A DNA stretch of 64,000 bases. It comes from Ceratobasidium sp. AG-K. Its lineage: Eukaryota > Basidiomycota > Agaricomycetes > Cantharellales > Ceratobasidiaceae. The notes under the pieces were generated by a model. It had not been told where the DNA came from. It worked only from the letters and a program-made list of their open reading frames with translations, and did no database searches. Below, piece by piece: positions 33,928 through 46,507 of this stretch (within the stretch, counting starts at the first letter, position 1; each line of letters starts with the position of its first letter). The stretch is from positions 5,704,001 through 5,768,000 of the forward strand of contig JAWNGF010000001.1 in assembly GCA_037039685.1 (NCBI GenBank). Reading direction: 5' to 3'. The position numbers and the translations under genes are program-made.

Positions 33928-34793
33928 CTACGAAGCTGCAGTCCTGCTTGCCTCTGCTTTATTGGGCGTCTGAAAAGCGGTTAGAATCTGGCGACCGACC
34001 AACAATTCTCCGACTTACTGCAGACTCCTCGACGGGAGCTTCGTCAATGAAGTCGGGCGTGCGCCCTACGTCTTGGAGATACGACGGTGTCTCATCTTCT
34101 TCGAGCTGCGATGACAGAGCTTCTAGTTCTGGGGGACAAATGAATAACGCTGATTTACGGCTGACTGATGAACCTGGCTCACCGGCCTCCAGCTCAGCTT
34201 CATCCACTTCTTCGGGGACTCCGTACGACCGTCCCATCATCTCTTGTATCTCATTTGCCTGCTCGAGCAAGTCTTCCATGTCGTAGTGTACGCTCTAAAG
34301 TTGTGTGAAAAACATGGATGCAAAATAATCTAATATCTACAGTACCTCGATCTTGTCAATGTCGACCTTCCCATACTGTCTTCTTAACTCCTTGTTGGCC
34401 GTCTGCATGGCGTCGACAGTGGCCATAGTGTTGCGCAGGTTATCAGTGGTCATCGCAGCAGACTCCATGTTGAATGACTGCTGTTGTAAACCCGCCACCT
34501 GAGATTCGTACATTCGTTTCTGCTTAAGGGTTGGAGTGCACGGTTCTGAACGGCAGTCTTTCCGGGTCCGTTCTTCATCTTGGCCATTGTTCTTTATATC
34601 TCGAGAGCTCGCCATCAAGCTTCTTGATCTTCACCTCGATCCCTGCGACGCGTGTATCTGTCTGCGCGGATATCGGATTCGGACCTAGTAAGACGCAACG
34701 CAGGACGTAATAATGGTGTCCAACTTACCGCAGAAATGGCGTCCTGCAAGGTTGGCTTGGGCTGCTTGCTCGAAGTCCCGAAGATCTGTTCAT
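33928..34793 (-). CDS. VPS60: ESCRT-III protein Vps60 (CHMP5 type), with frame breaks
   Basis: Recognisable Vps60/CHMP5 blocks, on minus: TDTRVAGIEVKIKKLDGELSRYKEQ; then KMKNGPGKTAVQNRALQ; then LKQKRMYESQVAGLQQQSF; and MEDLLEQANEIQEMMGRSYGVPEEVDEAELEA, joined by splicing to ELEALSSQLEEDETPSYLQDVG, ending TPNKAEASRTAAS at 33928. Vps60 helps ESCRT-III disassembly through Vta1/Vps4. The start at 34793 gives MNR and then the expected FGTSSKQPKPTLQDAI in the next frame. Frame breaks are at 34783-34787, 34581-34590 and 34521-34532, each fitting one missing base. Because the rest is highly conserved, I favour assembly indels over a pseudogene. Confidence 0.8.
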
Positions 34794-35705
34794 AGTGGAG
34801 CCGTTCTTATTATCTCAAGCCAGTATCACAAACAAATATCAAGTCGAGGGCGATCAAGATACCAAACCCAGAAATCAAGAGATAACGGGTAATGTCCAAG
34901 TTGTACCGATGAGTGTTATGGTCGGTTTTCTATGGTCTGGCTTGAAAATGAATCAAGTCGTGCAGGCTGCGGTGGCAAGGTGAGATGGTGGACTTCAGAG
35001 CCGAAGTCGCATCGCTTTGGGATTGCTTGGACATCTCCGCCAGGGCCCTTACCCTGAGCATACATAAAGGCCGGCGGAAGCAAAATACTTTCCTTAACAA
35101 ACTACCATCCGAAAATTTACTCGCACGTAAGTGTGGACTTGCAGTCCATCCTTCATGATGTTTAAATAAATTCAAACTAGAGTATCTGAGCCAAGTGCTT
35201 TGCTTATACCTTTATGTTGCTGATTTCTGCATGGTTTATGTCGGACCAACGCTAACATGTCGCTTGACAGTGCCACGCGTACAAACGTCGACCGTCAACG
35301 CCTTTCCAGTAAGTACATTCTCATCCAATCCCAGTATTGCTGCGATGTTACAAAGGAATTACCGCCTGAACTACTATGTTGACAATTCCATGGCTGTATT
35401 TTAATACTTCTGAGCTTCACTTCTTTCACGTCGTCATGCGCATACAACTAACGGGCTTGCTTTAGAACTCACTCAATTTACTGAGGTCGATGCCAGTCTC
35501 ATAACTCCTTTGCTCAATGTGAGTTGGTATCTAAATTATCTCTCTTGTCTATGATGTTTTATCACGACGGTCTTCGTACAACGCTGCCGAAAATGCCCGC
35601 CACAGCTCAAACCTCGGGCAACCCCATCTGACTCATTCAGTAGTTTGCATCGGTGTCTTTAAACTTGTTGCTGACTATAAAATTTCGTACAGAATATTTG
35701 ACACG
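34794..35705. other. intergenic region with unassigned short coding-like pieces
   Basis: Short coding-like pieces occur on plus: from the ATG at 34985, MVDFRAEVASLWDCLDISAR and on to FLNKLPSENLLA before a donor at ~35109; and near 35471, LTQFTEVDASLITPLLN before gtgagt at 35520. Their phases do not join cleanly with the exons I tried. They may be remnants or a poorly resolved gene. I do not assign a function. Confidence 0.3.
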
Positions 35706-38700
35706 ATGGGTACGTTTCGAAGAATTTTATGGACCCTTCCCGCTCTACCTGCAATTTGGATACTCTACCGGTCCTACTTGGATAGCTTAGCGACCCTCTC
35801 GCCCCAAGGATGTCGTATGTCATGGATGTCCCCATCTTATGTAGTTCAACACGAGTTTGATGCCTCTTGGACTCCCCTCGCTCGTCGGTACAGCTTGCTG
35901 CTTTATCGTGAGGTGGGCTGGGATAACGAAACAGTAAGTTCGGCCATTGTCGAATCGCACCCAATTGACCATGTGCTTGTGCGGATAGCCGTCGGGACGC
36001 CCTGCCCTATTCATCCCTGGGAATGCTGGTTCGTCTCACCAAGTACGGTCGATCGCCTCAAGTGGAGCTCGACAGCTCTACACCTCCCCACATGTGCGTT
36101 CACCTGACTTTCCCCTTGACGTGGAGCCTCTTGATCTCTACGCCGGTCCGTACACATTTGGCTGTATTATACATTGGATTTATGGTAATGAAATGTTATT
36201 ATACTTTGATAGTGGAATTCAACGAAGATTTAAGCGCCTTGCATGGGCCAACACTTCAGACCCAAACCACCTATGTTCAGTCTGCTCTGGAGTATATTGC
36301 ATCTAGGTATGCACATAAGCCCAATCTTCAAATCACCCTTCTCGGACATTCGATGGGAGGTATCGTCGCCCTCAATGCACTGACTTCGTCGTCACATAAA
36401 GCCTTAGTAAATGCTGTCATCACGATGTCTTCTCCACACTCACTGCCCCCCGCTCGTCTGGATCGTGATATCGAGCAAGTATACGACGGATCCTTTGGCG
36501 TTTTGTGGGACAAAGCAGCTTTGAATCAATCGGCTCAATACAGCCCTCCAGTTCTTGCACTCTGTGGTGGTGCAACCGATAACATGTTGCCAATGGAGTC
36601 TTGTATGCTGCCTCTGCCGCCTCCTAACTTGAACTTTGGAAACTCAAGATTGTATCGTAAAACGATTTTCACAAGTGGACTCGACGGTACTTGGACCGGA
36701 GTTGGACATCGCGAGATGGTCTGGTGTCATCAGGTTCGATGGCGTGTAGCAAGAGCTTCGTTGGAACTAGCTATTGCAAGCCCCAGTACTCGCGAGGCTA
36801 TACTAGATCGCTGGTTCGCCGGGGGCACTATTCCAAACACCGTCCATCCCCCTATTGCTCCAAGTGATTTCCCGCCTGTAGATGTTCCCAATGGCCAGCT
36901 AACAAGACGATCTCTGCCGCTCGGGAAGACTACTTTTCACTTCCAAATCCCATCTTCTCCCGTTCACTTGGTTGTGATGTTATCGTCTGGCCGGATTCAA
37001 GGTGTTGCGCCAGAAAAAGGCATCCTCAGCAACGCGGTGGTGGAGCTATGCAGACCTAACGAATCTGGGCCAATTTGCAACCCTGCGAGTGCCAAGTCTG
37101 TCCGCCTCGTTCCGAATCCTTCACTCGATGGACTCTTTCCTGTGCCAGGCGAAGGCAATGACGAAAGCGACGGCATTGTCATATGGGAAAGTGAGATCGT
37201 TGAGGTGCATAACGGGTACTTTTCAGTGACTGTAGAGAGCACAAGTGGATCACATTCCTGGCTGGTTGCACAGTTGGAGCCAGTTGAGGCACAAGGCGCA
37301 GTTGTAATATCAGTAGGCAAGACTGGTAGGGACTTCCCTTCGAGTCTGTATTTTTCAATACAGCTAACTGCTGCATATTGCAGTCCCATTTTTTGGCTCC
37401 ACGAAAGCCGTACTGCCAACGAACAACTCTCTAGCTCGTGATATATGGTTCCCCCGATTAATCTCAAACGCAATAGTGACCTATCGAGCGACGTTCACCC
37501 ATGAGGGTGCTTGCAAAGGTATGATAACAATTTGTCCAGACACTCGTATACTCACTCTGTTTCAGACCCAATCTTGACGCCGATATTAGTACATAAGTCC
37601 TCGGAGGCAGAGTCCCACTTTCATCGAACATTACCACCTAACAACCCCATTTTGCACACCCACAATGCAGGCCCATTTTTGGGTACAAAATACGGAATGA
37701 ATCTTACGATCTACACTTCTGGGGAATGTCGTGTTGCTTCAATGCGGCTTCATTTAGACTGGAGGACGAGCGCTGGCCGGGTTGCTTCACGGCTATGGTC
37801 TGGTGTGTTTGCTTGGGCCGTGGCGACTGTGGCAGCCATGAACGCATTGGCGTGGTATAATTGGAAAGGTAGGCATAACGCTCCAACCAGGCAAGCATCT
37901 GCGCTTACAGTTGCTACTAGAACCTCGTTCGTTCTATACCCCGCTCGAAAGCTTCGAGCATCTAACCAGGCAATTTTGGATCCCGGGATTTACTAGCGTC
38001 ACAATCATTTCCATTCTTCCGTTGCCTAAATCATTCCTTCTAGGTTTGAGTGGAGAGCCTATATTTTCTATCCTAGCACCACTTTCCTTGGGCCTTGCTA
38101 TTGCAATTGTTGGGCTCAGCTGTCATCTGCTTAATGCGCTTCAGTGGATTATTTCGAAGCTGTATTTGGCGCTTGGCACCATCGGGTAAGTCCTTTCGAT
38201 TGCTGTTTACGACCTTCTAACCTGTCCATAAGCTTGGTTAATGACGCAGATAACCGACGCCCGCCTTTCACACGTTCATCCTTGGCGTTCCACTTGTTCA
38301 TCGCGGGCTTGGTAGTAGTGTTTATTCCGTACCAGGTGGCCTATCTTGTTGCATTTTTGCTTCATTTGGGAGATTGCAGTCTCTCGCGAATGCGTTTGGG
38401 GCACCAAGGTCTTGCGAAGGCTGGTAATTCAGTAAGTGCGCATACACATACTCATGCGCGAATGTTGACTCTCTTCAGGCATCTCCGTATGGCCAATCAT
38501 CGCATCTGCTATTGATGCTATTTTGGATGCTACCGCTAGTTGCCCCGGTGCTAATAGTCTGGGCTCGCACCTTGATCAATGCAGGGCTAACCACGCCATT
38601 CGACGGCGACCACAACATCCTCAAAGTAATGTTCATCGTGATGTCCGTTGAACTCAGTGGAAGTTTGCTACCGGAAAGGTTTTCGAGGTGGGTTGCTAGA

Positions 38701-38902
38701 TTCTTTTACCCCCGATGGCATAAATTTAGGTCTCCAGGTCGTATCAAAATGCGATCGCGTCATCTTTTGCAGGTTTGAGCGTGATTGCAATCCTGCTCGG
38801 AGCGAGGTATACCTACGTCCTGTATCTTCTTTTCAATCTGTGCTGTGCTTGCTTTGTATTTGGTACCCTGGGGAGTCGTCGATATCTGCGTCGCGTATTG
38901 TA
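35706..38902 (+). CDS. BST1: GPI inositol-deacylase, Bst1/PGAP1 type
   Basis: The ATG at 35706 gives [18 protein letters not shown], a membrane start. After the first intron the exon reads [21 protein letters not shown], the family hallmark; then [12 protein letters not shown] and the lipase motif [14 protein letters not shown], with the catalytic Ser of [24 protein letters not shown] and [21 protein letters not shown] follow. The C-terminal half has several membrane helices in small exons ([71 protein letters not shown]). It removes the inositol acyl chain from GPI anchors in the ER, needed for ER exit. About 14 exons, stop at 38900-38902. Erv25 in this window acts in the same ER-exit process. 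Confidence 0.9.
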
Positions 38903-39147
38903 GACCTGTGTTGCGGTGCAATTGTATGCATGGATTCTGTGGGGTGCCGAATGGATTATAATTTGCATTGGACCGGAATAGGAACTTGTATGCCGGTGTT
39001 GATGTCGGCAACCCGCCTGATGTCTCCTGAGGGCGTAAGGATTTGAACACGAGCTTGCGCTTTTCTTCGACCACCTCGGCTCTGTGTTTCGTACCTCCCT
39101 TCCTTTAACTACACGCTCGCTCGTTCTTACCATCTAGCCTATTCAAC

Positions 39148-39936
39148 ATGCGTACTTCCTTCGTCGCTCTCCTTTCCTTGATCGCCTCTGCAGCCGCGTA
39201 TCAGGTCACCTCCCCAGGTGCGGCTACTAAGTGGTATGCTGGTTCGGTACGCAACTGGTTGTCCATATAACATGGGCGGTATGCTGATGTAAATTCCAGG
39301 TCACCAACACGTTTACCTGGGAGCGTGTTAGTACCGATGCTGAGCAGTTCACTTTGGTTTTGACCAACAATGTGGGTTTCATTTAATGCATACTCAAGAA
39401 ACAAAGCTCAACAAGTGTACATCAGGACCGCTCAGTGCTTCCTGTTAACAACCAGCAGCTTATCGCCACTGTTCCGGGCTCGACTGGAACCATCGAGGTT
39501 CCCGCTCCTTCTGGCGGTTTCCCCGTCGGTACAGGTTTCAGGTATGCTCCGTTCGGCGTATGGTCCTAGATAAATCTGATTATTTTTCAGAGTCAACATG
39601 GTCAAGTCGCCCACCGAGCTTACAACTATCTTGGCTCAGAGCCCTGAGTTTGAAATCGTTTCCGGAACCCCTAGTTCGACCGGGTCGGTTACTGCGTCGT
39701 AAGTGCTTTGCCTCTCAGGCTACATCAGTTCTCTCAACGTTAGGAATACTAGGTCTACGGGCGTGAGGACCACAATTGCTGTGACCCTTACCCCCCCGGG
39801 CTCCGCCACTTCGACTGCCGCCACTCTCAACGAGACCGGTTCTCCTTCGGGTACGACCAACGGAGCGATGTCGGTTATTGCGCGTGCTTCACCAGTGGTT
39901 GCAGCTGGCGCCCTTCTGGCTGCTTTCCTCGCTTAG
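39148..39936 (+). CDS. KRE9/KNH1-like GPI-anchored wall protein
   Basis: The ATG at 39148 gives MRTSFVALLSLIASAAAYQV, a signal peptide. The mature N-terminus (TSPGAATKWYAGS, then VTNTFTWERV, TLVLTNN) is the KRE9/KNH1-like N-terminal domain common in basidiomycete surface proteins. A Thr/Ser-rich stretch follows, and the hydrophobic end VVAAGALLAAFLA is a GPI signal. There are five or six small exons. Such proteins are linked to beta-1,6-glucan assembly in yeast, but the basidiomycete paralogues have unknown functions. Exact borders of the exon near 39703-39760 are uncertain. Confidence 0.8.
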
Positions 39937-40330
39937 ACAGTAGAGTTGTTGGTCATGGACAGCTCGACTTGGTTTTTCTGGACATTTGCATATTTCATGT
40001 TTCTATCTGCTGTTGTGACTACTGTACGCGTAGTCACGCTACTAGAATGAAACGCCTAATCCCCGTTCAGCACGAATTTCCTGCTTGAATGCAAGATGCA
40101 CTTGAGAAATGTGTTCAGCCTCTCTTTAATCACGTATAAACGGCTGTCCCAGAGGTGGCGTTCGATGGTTTGCGAAACAGCTCTAGATAGTTCGAGTCAC
40201 TGTGAGGAGTTTATGCACCATGCGAGTGCACAGCCTGTAGATCATCCGAGTGAGGGTCACGTGTTGAGCGGCAGCTTGAAGCTTTCGGCCACCAAACACC
40301 TACCCATTGTGTGCCACATCGACACCGGTT
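39937..40330. other. intergenic region
   Basis: The 3' flank of the KRE9-like gene and the promoter of TFIIE-alpha lie here. I see no gene. Confidence 0.45.
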
Positions 40331-41997
40331 ATGCCAGCGCAGTCCAACGAAACAACCAGGGCTCTCCAGACTCTCGTCCAACATGTTTCACGAGCTTTTT
40401 ATGAATCTCGGTTTGTGGTGGTGATGGACCAGCTCGCTAGACTTCCCGTGTATGTTTCCTTGCTAGGCTTATGAATCCACTTGTTGCTCAGCTTCTGAAC
40501 TGCTTACCCTTCATATTAGAATCAAAGAGGAGGAACTTGCGGGTCGTGTCGGTGTCACCTTGAAGGAGTTGAACAAAGTAACAGCGGTTCTCACCAACGA
40601 CAGGCTCATCAAAGTGTGGGGATACGCTAGTGACTTGTGAAGCTCAAAGGCTAACGGATTTGGTTGTAGATACCGGCAGAATGAGCTCAAGTCGGAGCGA
40701 GCACAACGAGCGGTTCCCCGTTCATACTACTGGATCGACTACCAGAACTTTTGCAACGTTGTCAAGTGGCGAATTTCTGCCCTACAGCGTGCCATCGAAC
40801 AAAAGCTACGAAACGTGAGTCCACTGGATGATATTGCGGTTCGCATCTACAATTCTTTACTGTAGGAACTTAACAATAAAGGCTACATCTGTTCCCAATG
40901 TCAAAAAACATTCACGCCGCTCGATGTTGATCGTCTGTTTGACTTTTCTCGCAACGCTTTCCTATGTGATATTTGTCAGGGCGAGTTGGTGGACAATGAG
41001 AATGCGGAAAATGTTCGTGGAGGAAGGATCGCATGCAGAGATTCAATACCCAGACGGCACACCTTGTTGACGGTCTGCGAAAAGTCGAGTCTGCTGTGTT
41101 GGCACCGTGAGTACTCATAACAGCACCCCACATTCTTGCCAACTTGACCTGCTTGGCTCTTTAGACTCGATGTTGCTGAATGGGTTCGCAAAAACGCTCA
41201 AGCTGCTGCACCTGATGGCACACCAGTAGACGACGGGCTTCAAATAGCTGGTGCAAACGGAACTGGCAAGGCTCAATCAACCAAATTCAGCGTTATTATG
41301 GAAGACGACAAGACCGATGAAGCATTGCGCCGGGAACGTGAAAAGAAGGCCGATGCCAAAAGGTCGAGTTTGTTCCTTGGATCGACGATTATGTGTACTG
41401 ACTTTCGTGTATAGGCAACAAAACGCACTTCCAGAGTGGCATCTTCAGAGTACCGTCTCTGGGCATTTGACTACACTGGGTTTGAAGAACGAGGCGCAAA
41501 ATGCGCAGTATGCATTGGCGACTCCAGATCAGGCACTGGTTGACACAAAACCATACGCACAAGGAGAAGGTGTGTGTGTTGGCTCGCCGCTTTAGTTGGC
41601 CACTCACTTCGATTTGCCTCTTGTAGTTGATCTAGATGCATATTACTCGACTCTCGCCCAGCGAGATGAATCTTCAGGATCGGAAACGCCACCCGCGGCG
41701 TACGGTCGTTCGACAGGCTCCCAGTCATCGCTTGGTAAACGCGAACGAGAGGCGGACGAAGAGCATACCCCCCCATCAGCCAAACTTCAAAAGGTCGATA
41801 GTTCAGTCGACAACGATTCAAAGAATCCTATCGTGTCAGGTGGGTTCGATGCAACCTATTCGCAAGTGTCCATCGCTGATGGGTTCGTAGTTGCTGGAGA
41901 AACCAAGCGTTTCTTGGAAATAACAGAGGCGGACCAAGATCTTATGACTCCAGAGGAATACGAGAAGTATGCCGAGCTGACGATCCAACTAACATAG
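40331..41997 (+). CDS. TFA1: TFIIE large subunit (TFIIE-alpha, Tfa1), with one frame break
   Basis: The ATG at 40331 gives MPAQSNETTRALQTLVQHVS. The first exon runs into the winged helix (FYESRFVVVMDQLARLPV spliced to IKEEELAGRVGVTLKELNKV). The zinc ribbon is GYICSQCQKTF ... FLCDICQGEL (C-x2-C ... C-x2-C). Next would come GGKDRMQRFNTQTAHLVDGLRKVE, but one A is missing near 41021-41027, so the frame shifts there and returns to coding after it. An acidic C-terminal tail follows (EITEADQDLMTPEEYEKYAELT), the region that binds TFIIH p62. It acts in the RNA polymerase II preinitiation complex. Stop at 41997. Confidence 0.85.
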
Positions 41998-42716
41998 ACT
42001 TGTATATAATACGTTCTGGCATACCTCTTAATTATAATCTTATTACCCAACCCAATTCGATAAAATTCGCATCACGTGAGAATGTGAGAAACCTCGGCCA
42101 ACCCAACTTGGATGACCACGCTGGTAGATTGAATCATACTAAGAGGAAGTATGAACAACCCTCGCTCTATAGTAAGCATGCAACAAAGCGACGCATAGGC
42201 TTCCGACTAAGTTCAATAACAGGCTGTTGGGTGGGCCTCATTGCTCTTCGCTGGAGGAATATCGGTATGTGCCTATGATGGCAAACAAATTTGGTTCGAG
42301 AAAACAATGGCTAAGAAATTTGACAAGGAAGCTCTACTTTGCTAGGAAGGCATGCATGCCATGATCAGTGTTTAACTACCCAAGTTAACTCGCTTCCTTA
42401 GGAGGTCGATCAGCGACGAAGGCGAGACCGTGGTCGTGAGCGGCCCGTAGAGATCAAGGAATGTATGCTGAGTCTAGATGTACTCCCGTATTTAACAACG
42501 CTTATTCATTCACCAAAGGGTACGAAAAGAAAGGGGAGGTTGTCACTCAGGCCGACAAGTTGGGCGGTATCTCAAGCACTGAAGCGAAATGATGTCCGCA
42601 GCGCCGTGCGCCATATGTATAGCTCTAAAGGCACTAGTCTCGAGGCCGCACTATCATACACAATTCCCTACATATTGTACTTTTGTCTCGTATCTGCGCC
42701 TCAGATTTATGCCATA
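41998..42716. other. convergent intergenic region
   Basis: This lies between the ends of TFIIE-alpha (+) and Pwp2 (-). I see no gene or repeat. The small plus-strand frame from 42465 overlaps the last Pwp2 exon on the other strand and looks non-coding. Confidence 0.45.
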
Positions 42717-45699
42717 ACGTCCATCAAAGTCAATTCAGAGTTAGGCTCATTCTTCCGTTTAATTCGAGCTTGGTCAATTAGATATTTCAGCGTGCTTGAA
42801 TTGTCCTCGCAACTAGGGAATATGTTTAGCATGTACGAAGTGTCCCTGGTTTAAGCAATGAGCACTCACGTTCGGGCTATCGACTGCTGAAAGTCCAGCA
42901 TCCCTTTCTGCAGGAGCCTAAATGCGCTTGCATACTCGGATGAATGCTCGCGGAGGTAACGCCCTTGTGTGGCCAAGAGGGCGTTGATCCACATCAGGTC
43001 GAACTCCATGTGAGGTGAAGATTCAGCGTGCTCTCCGACGAACCGGAGCAGCGCGGGAAGGTAGACAACCGGAATTTGTCGAGCAATGAGGCGGATGTCA
43101 GTGGAAGGGGTGGATTCAAAGACTTTTTGCAACAAGTCCTTTTCGTTCAGTCGGAATGCCATCACTAAAGCCTTCAAGTGGTCGCCCGCGGCAAGGACTT
43201 GGAGTACAGATTGTGGGGTAATGTCGAGATCGATGTCGAATGGATCGAACGCGATCGTGTCGTCAATTGAGTAAACCAATAGGCCCTCAGTCGAGGCAGC
43301 AGCCCATGAACGACCAGTAGGCGAGAAACGCACGCATTTAGTGCGTGCTTCGTGCCGTGTTCTACGTTTGGACATGTCACCGCGTTGTGTCCCAGGCAAC
43401 GATTGGTCGATCCGGTCCTCGAGCTCGCTCTCGTCTCCCTGGGTATCGATCAATTCCTCAGGCCCGGCTGACGTGAGTTTGCGACTATCGAGAAATTCCT
43501 GGATGCCGTCGAGGGAAAGGTTGTCCGAAATTTGGAACTTTTTGACCATGACTCCTTCCCGTACGTCATACAAGACGACATACTTGCTGTTGCCTCCGGC
43601 GATAACGCATTTACCATCGGCGGTGTATGCGATACTGTTGAACGATTTCCCAGAGGAGGAATTGGCGGCTGTCATTCGATCCCCCGCTTTTCGCCCCCCA
43701 GAGATATCCTTTCGGGCTTCAATAACATTTGTCTGCTTCCCTTCTGCAACGTCCCAGAAAAAGACCTGGCCATCAAGGCTAGTTGCAACCAGCTCACGGC
43801 CATCTGGTCTAAACGCAACAGCGAGCACTTCGGATCCGAGCTGGAATGGTTCCACCGCACGCGAGCGGCCAAAAACGCTCCATACACGTACGGACTTGTC
43901 CCAAGAAGTGGAAGCCAGCTGATTGCCAGTGGGCGAAAAGGCCAGGGCGCTGATCGGACCTTCGTGGCCTGTCAAAATGTCGAGCAGTTTGCCGGTTTGC
44001 ACAGACCACATGAAGACTTCAAATGAATCGGTAGAACCAGCGGCCACTACCTCGCCACTAGGATCGACCGCCAAGCTTGAGAATTGAACTGGGGAGGGAG
44101 ATGTGAAAGTTCTGAAGTTTCGATATCGCACGAGATCGAAAGCTCGAACTGTGCCGTCGAGGGAGGCGGTGAAAAGGACCTGGCCTTGCTTCGCGAATTC
44201 AACCGCAGATACCGCAGAGGTATGCTCGGTGAACGTGACAAAACAAAACCCAGACCTCGTGTTCCAGACCTTGACCTTCCCATCGTCGCCTCCTGTAGCA
44301 ATATTTTGGCCGTCTTGTGAAAACGAGAGCGTGTTCATGTCGAAAAAGTGACCCTGCTGCTTGAGCACGTACGACTCGGACTGCCATTCCCAGACAAGTA
44401 GTTGCCCCAGCTTCTTGGCGCCAAATGCTATCCATTCACCGCTCGAGTTGATGGCGACCGATGATATGCGTTCTTGAGAAACGCTCAAAGTGTGAACGTT
44501 TGTAAAGCTTGGCATTTCCCAGAACCCAAAAAATCCAGTGGAAAATCCGACGATGAGGAAGTTTAGTCGACGGTGAAACGTGGAGCAGACTACTTTTGTA
44601 TTTGCTTGATTAAAGTAGTGACGCTCGCTGATACCCCATCGAGTTTGGGCTATTTCCTGGAGGAGAGGAGAGGCTGAAGAAGAGCTGGGATGTGTTTCAG
44701 TGTCGCTGGCGCTTTCGTCCTCCTCCCCGGTTGGTTTAGCTCTCCAGGTGAAGACGGCTCCGTCTCGGCTTATGGTATAGACCTAGTGTATGCGCTTATT
44801 AGGATAACTAACAAATGGTCGAGAGTCTACTTACAGTGCGGTGATCCTCGGAGAAGTATGCGTTAATCACAACGTCGCGATGTCCTGCAAACGTCTTGGG
44901 TCGAAACCCATCGATGGGATGTAATGAGAACAATCGCGCCGTCATATCGCGAGAGGTAGTCAAGAAGAAGCTACAAAATCAGATCGAGTAGAATAAGACA
45001 GGGAGAAAGCACACACTTAGAATCTTTTGACCACTCGATGCTGATCACTTCATCGTGATGACCTGTATACGTTCTGTGCAATACGAAGGGAGCAAATTCT
45101 CGGAGTAGGTGGTTTGGAGTTTTCCATACTTGGACGTGCGAATCGTGAGTGACGGCTATGTACCTGATCATACGTATAAGTCGGATCAAGGGAGGTGCCA
45201 ATATACACATACTTGGAGTCGGGCGAAAATTTGATAGCCTGGACAGGCTTCTTAAAATTAAAGTGGTGCAGCACTACTCCCATCCGGAAATTAACGAGTA
45301 GTGCTCTCCCGTCTGTGATGCTCTGCCTCAGTTGCCAGAATCCTGACCTGCCCTATAGCTCTATCTTACCTTCGTCCACGGATATCAACAGGTTTGAATT
45401 CGAACTCAGAGCGATTGTAGCGACATTCTTTCTATTCTCAAACGGTAGTGTCCTCGACTTGTTACTGAAGTAGCACAGTTATTAAATACACAAAGAAAGG
45501 TGTGTCAATCATGCTCACTTTACTAAGTCAAACACGGATACCCGGTTCCCAACCGGACTCAAGATGGTATTGCCATCGGAAGTGAACAAAATATTTCCTT
45601 GACGATAAACGGTTCCGCACAAATTGGAAAACTAAGAGGTGTCAACTTGATTCGCTTATGATACCTGAACGAGGTACTCACCTTAAAGTTGCCTGACAT
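42717..45699 (-). CDS. PWP2: UTP-B WD40 protein Pwp2
   Basis: The start at 45699 gives MSGNFK, followed by short exons (FSNLCGTVYRQGNILFTSDG, then NKSRTLPFENRKNVATIALS, then MGVVLHHFNFKKPVQAIKFS). A 549-residue open exon (42870-44515) carries the second WD40 propeller (IATGGDDGKVKVWNT, QLASTSWDKSVRVWSVFG) and the Utp12-type C-terminal domain (LLQKVFESTPSTDIRLIARQ). The open frame seems to stop at 42866, but a donor there (gtgagt) and an acceptor at 42813 add a 96-nt last exon, TCEDNSSTLKYLIDQARIKR ... LMDVMA, which matches the family end. Pwp2 scaffolds the SSU processome during 18S rRNA maturation in the nucleolus. Confidence 0.95.
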
Positions 45700-45915
45700 T
45701 TGCCCTTAGCCTATTGATGAGGTCAAGTCTAAGTCGCGGTAGTCTGGAATTTCAAGTTGAGAATTTAATTTCAAATTATATGAAATTGTCGATTGCTGCC
45801 TACTCCATTTGACGGATCTTGATCTGAGCGCCGACTTCACTTTGTCCACCTTATTATAAGCTTGGTGTTGGCATCTACCTCGAGGACATTACAGTTTGAT
45901 CACCCCTAGCATAAC
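45700..45915. promoter_or_regulatory. short bidirectional promoter, PWP2 / SDH5
   Basis: The 216 bases between divergent start codons probably serve both genes. There is no clear TATA box. Confidence 0.45.
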
Positions 45916-46507
45916 ATGCAGCGAGCACTTGCTTACGGTTTAGTAAGGCCTTGCTTAGCTCGAGGAACCACCTCGCTATTATGCAGGTACTCAAACTCTC
46001 GACCAGGGAATCCTTCACTTTCGGATCCTTATCCCTTGCCTCTATCCAAGGATGTACCACAAGGCGAGGGTGAACTGGACCAGTCATTGCTCCCCCCTCC
46101 TATTTCTCGGCCCAACGAATCCCTATCCTCTCTACGGGCACGCCTGGTTTACCAGACTCGGAAACGTGGGACACTCGAGTCAGACCTGATATTGAGCACC
46201 TTTGCCAAGGAACACCTCCCTACAATGTCAGAGGAGGAGCTCAAGGAGTTTGACAAGGTATGTCATATTTGGGTCAATGCGTGATGTTTGGGGTTCATAT
46301 TCCCCCTAGTTGCTCGATGAACCAGATTGGGATATTTACTATTGGGCGATCAACAAAAAGCAGCCCCCGAAGAGATGGGAAGGCACAAGCCTACTTGAAA
46401 AGCTCCGTGTACATGCCAAAAACGAGGGAAAGGTGGTGCGGAGTATGCCTGCATTGGGCGACTGGGCCTCCACTCTGTCAGCCTCCCAGAGGTTGAAGCA
46501 AAAGTAG
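45916..46507 (+). CDS. SDH5: succinate dehydrogenase assembly factor 2 (Sdh5/SDHAF2)
   Basis: Two exons (45916-46257 and 46310-46507) give 179 residues. The N-terminus [17 protein letters not shown], basic and without acid residues, is a mitochondrial presequence. The core is the Sdh5 fold: [41 protein letters not shown] and [14 protein letters not shown], the family hallmark. It promotes covalent flavin (FAD) attachment to Sdh1. A short tail follows the core. The call is secure. Confidence 0.95.

Noticed and set aside
34985..35520. Possible F-box-like start FLNKLPSENLLA and later pieces
   Set aside because: The exon phases (phase 1 then phase 2) do not join in frame with any acceptor I tried, so a gene could not be supported.
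42465..42854. Plus-strand 129-codon frame at the end of Pwp2
   Set aside because: It overlaps the spliced last exon of Pwp2 on the minus strand and the intron before it, and has no recognisable domain.
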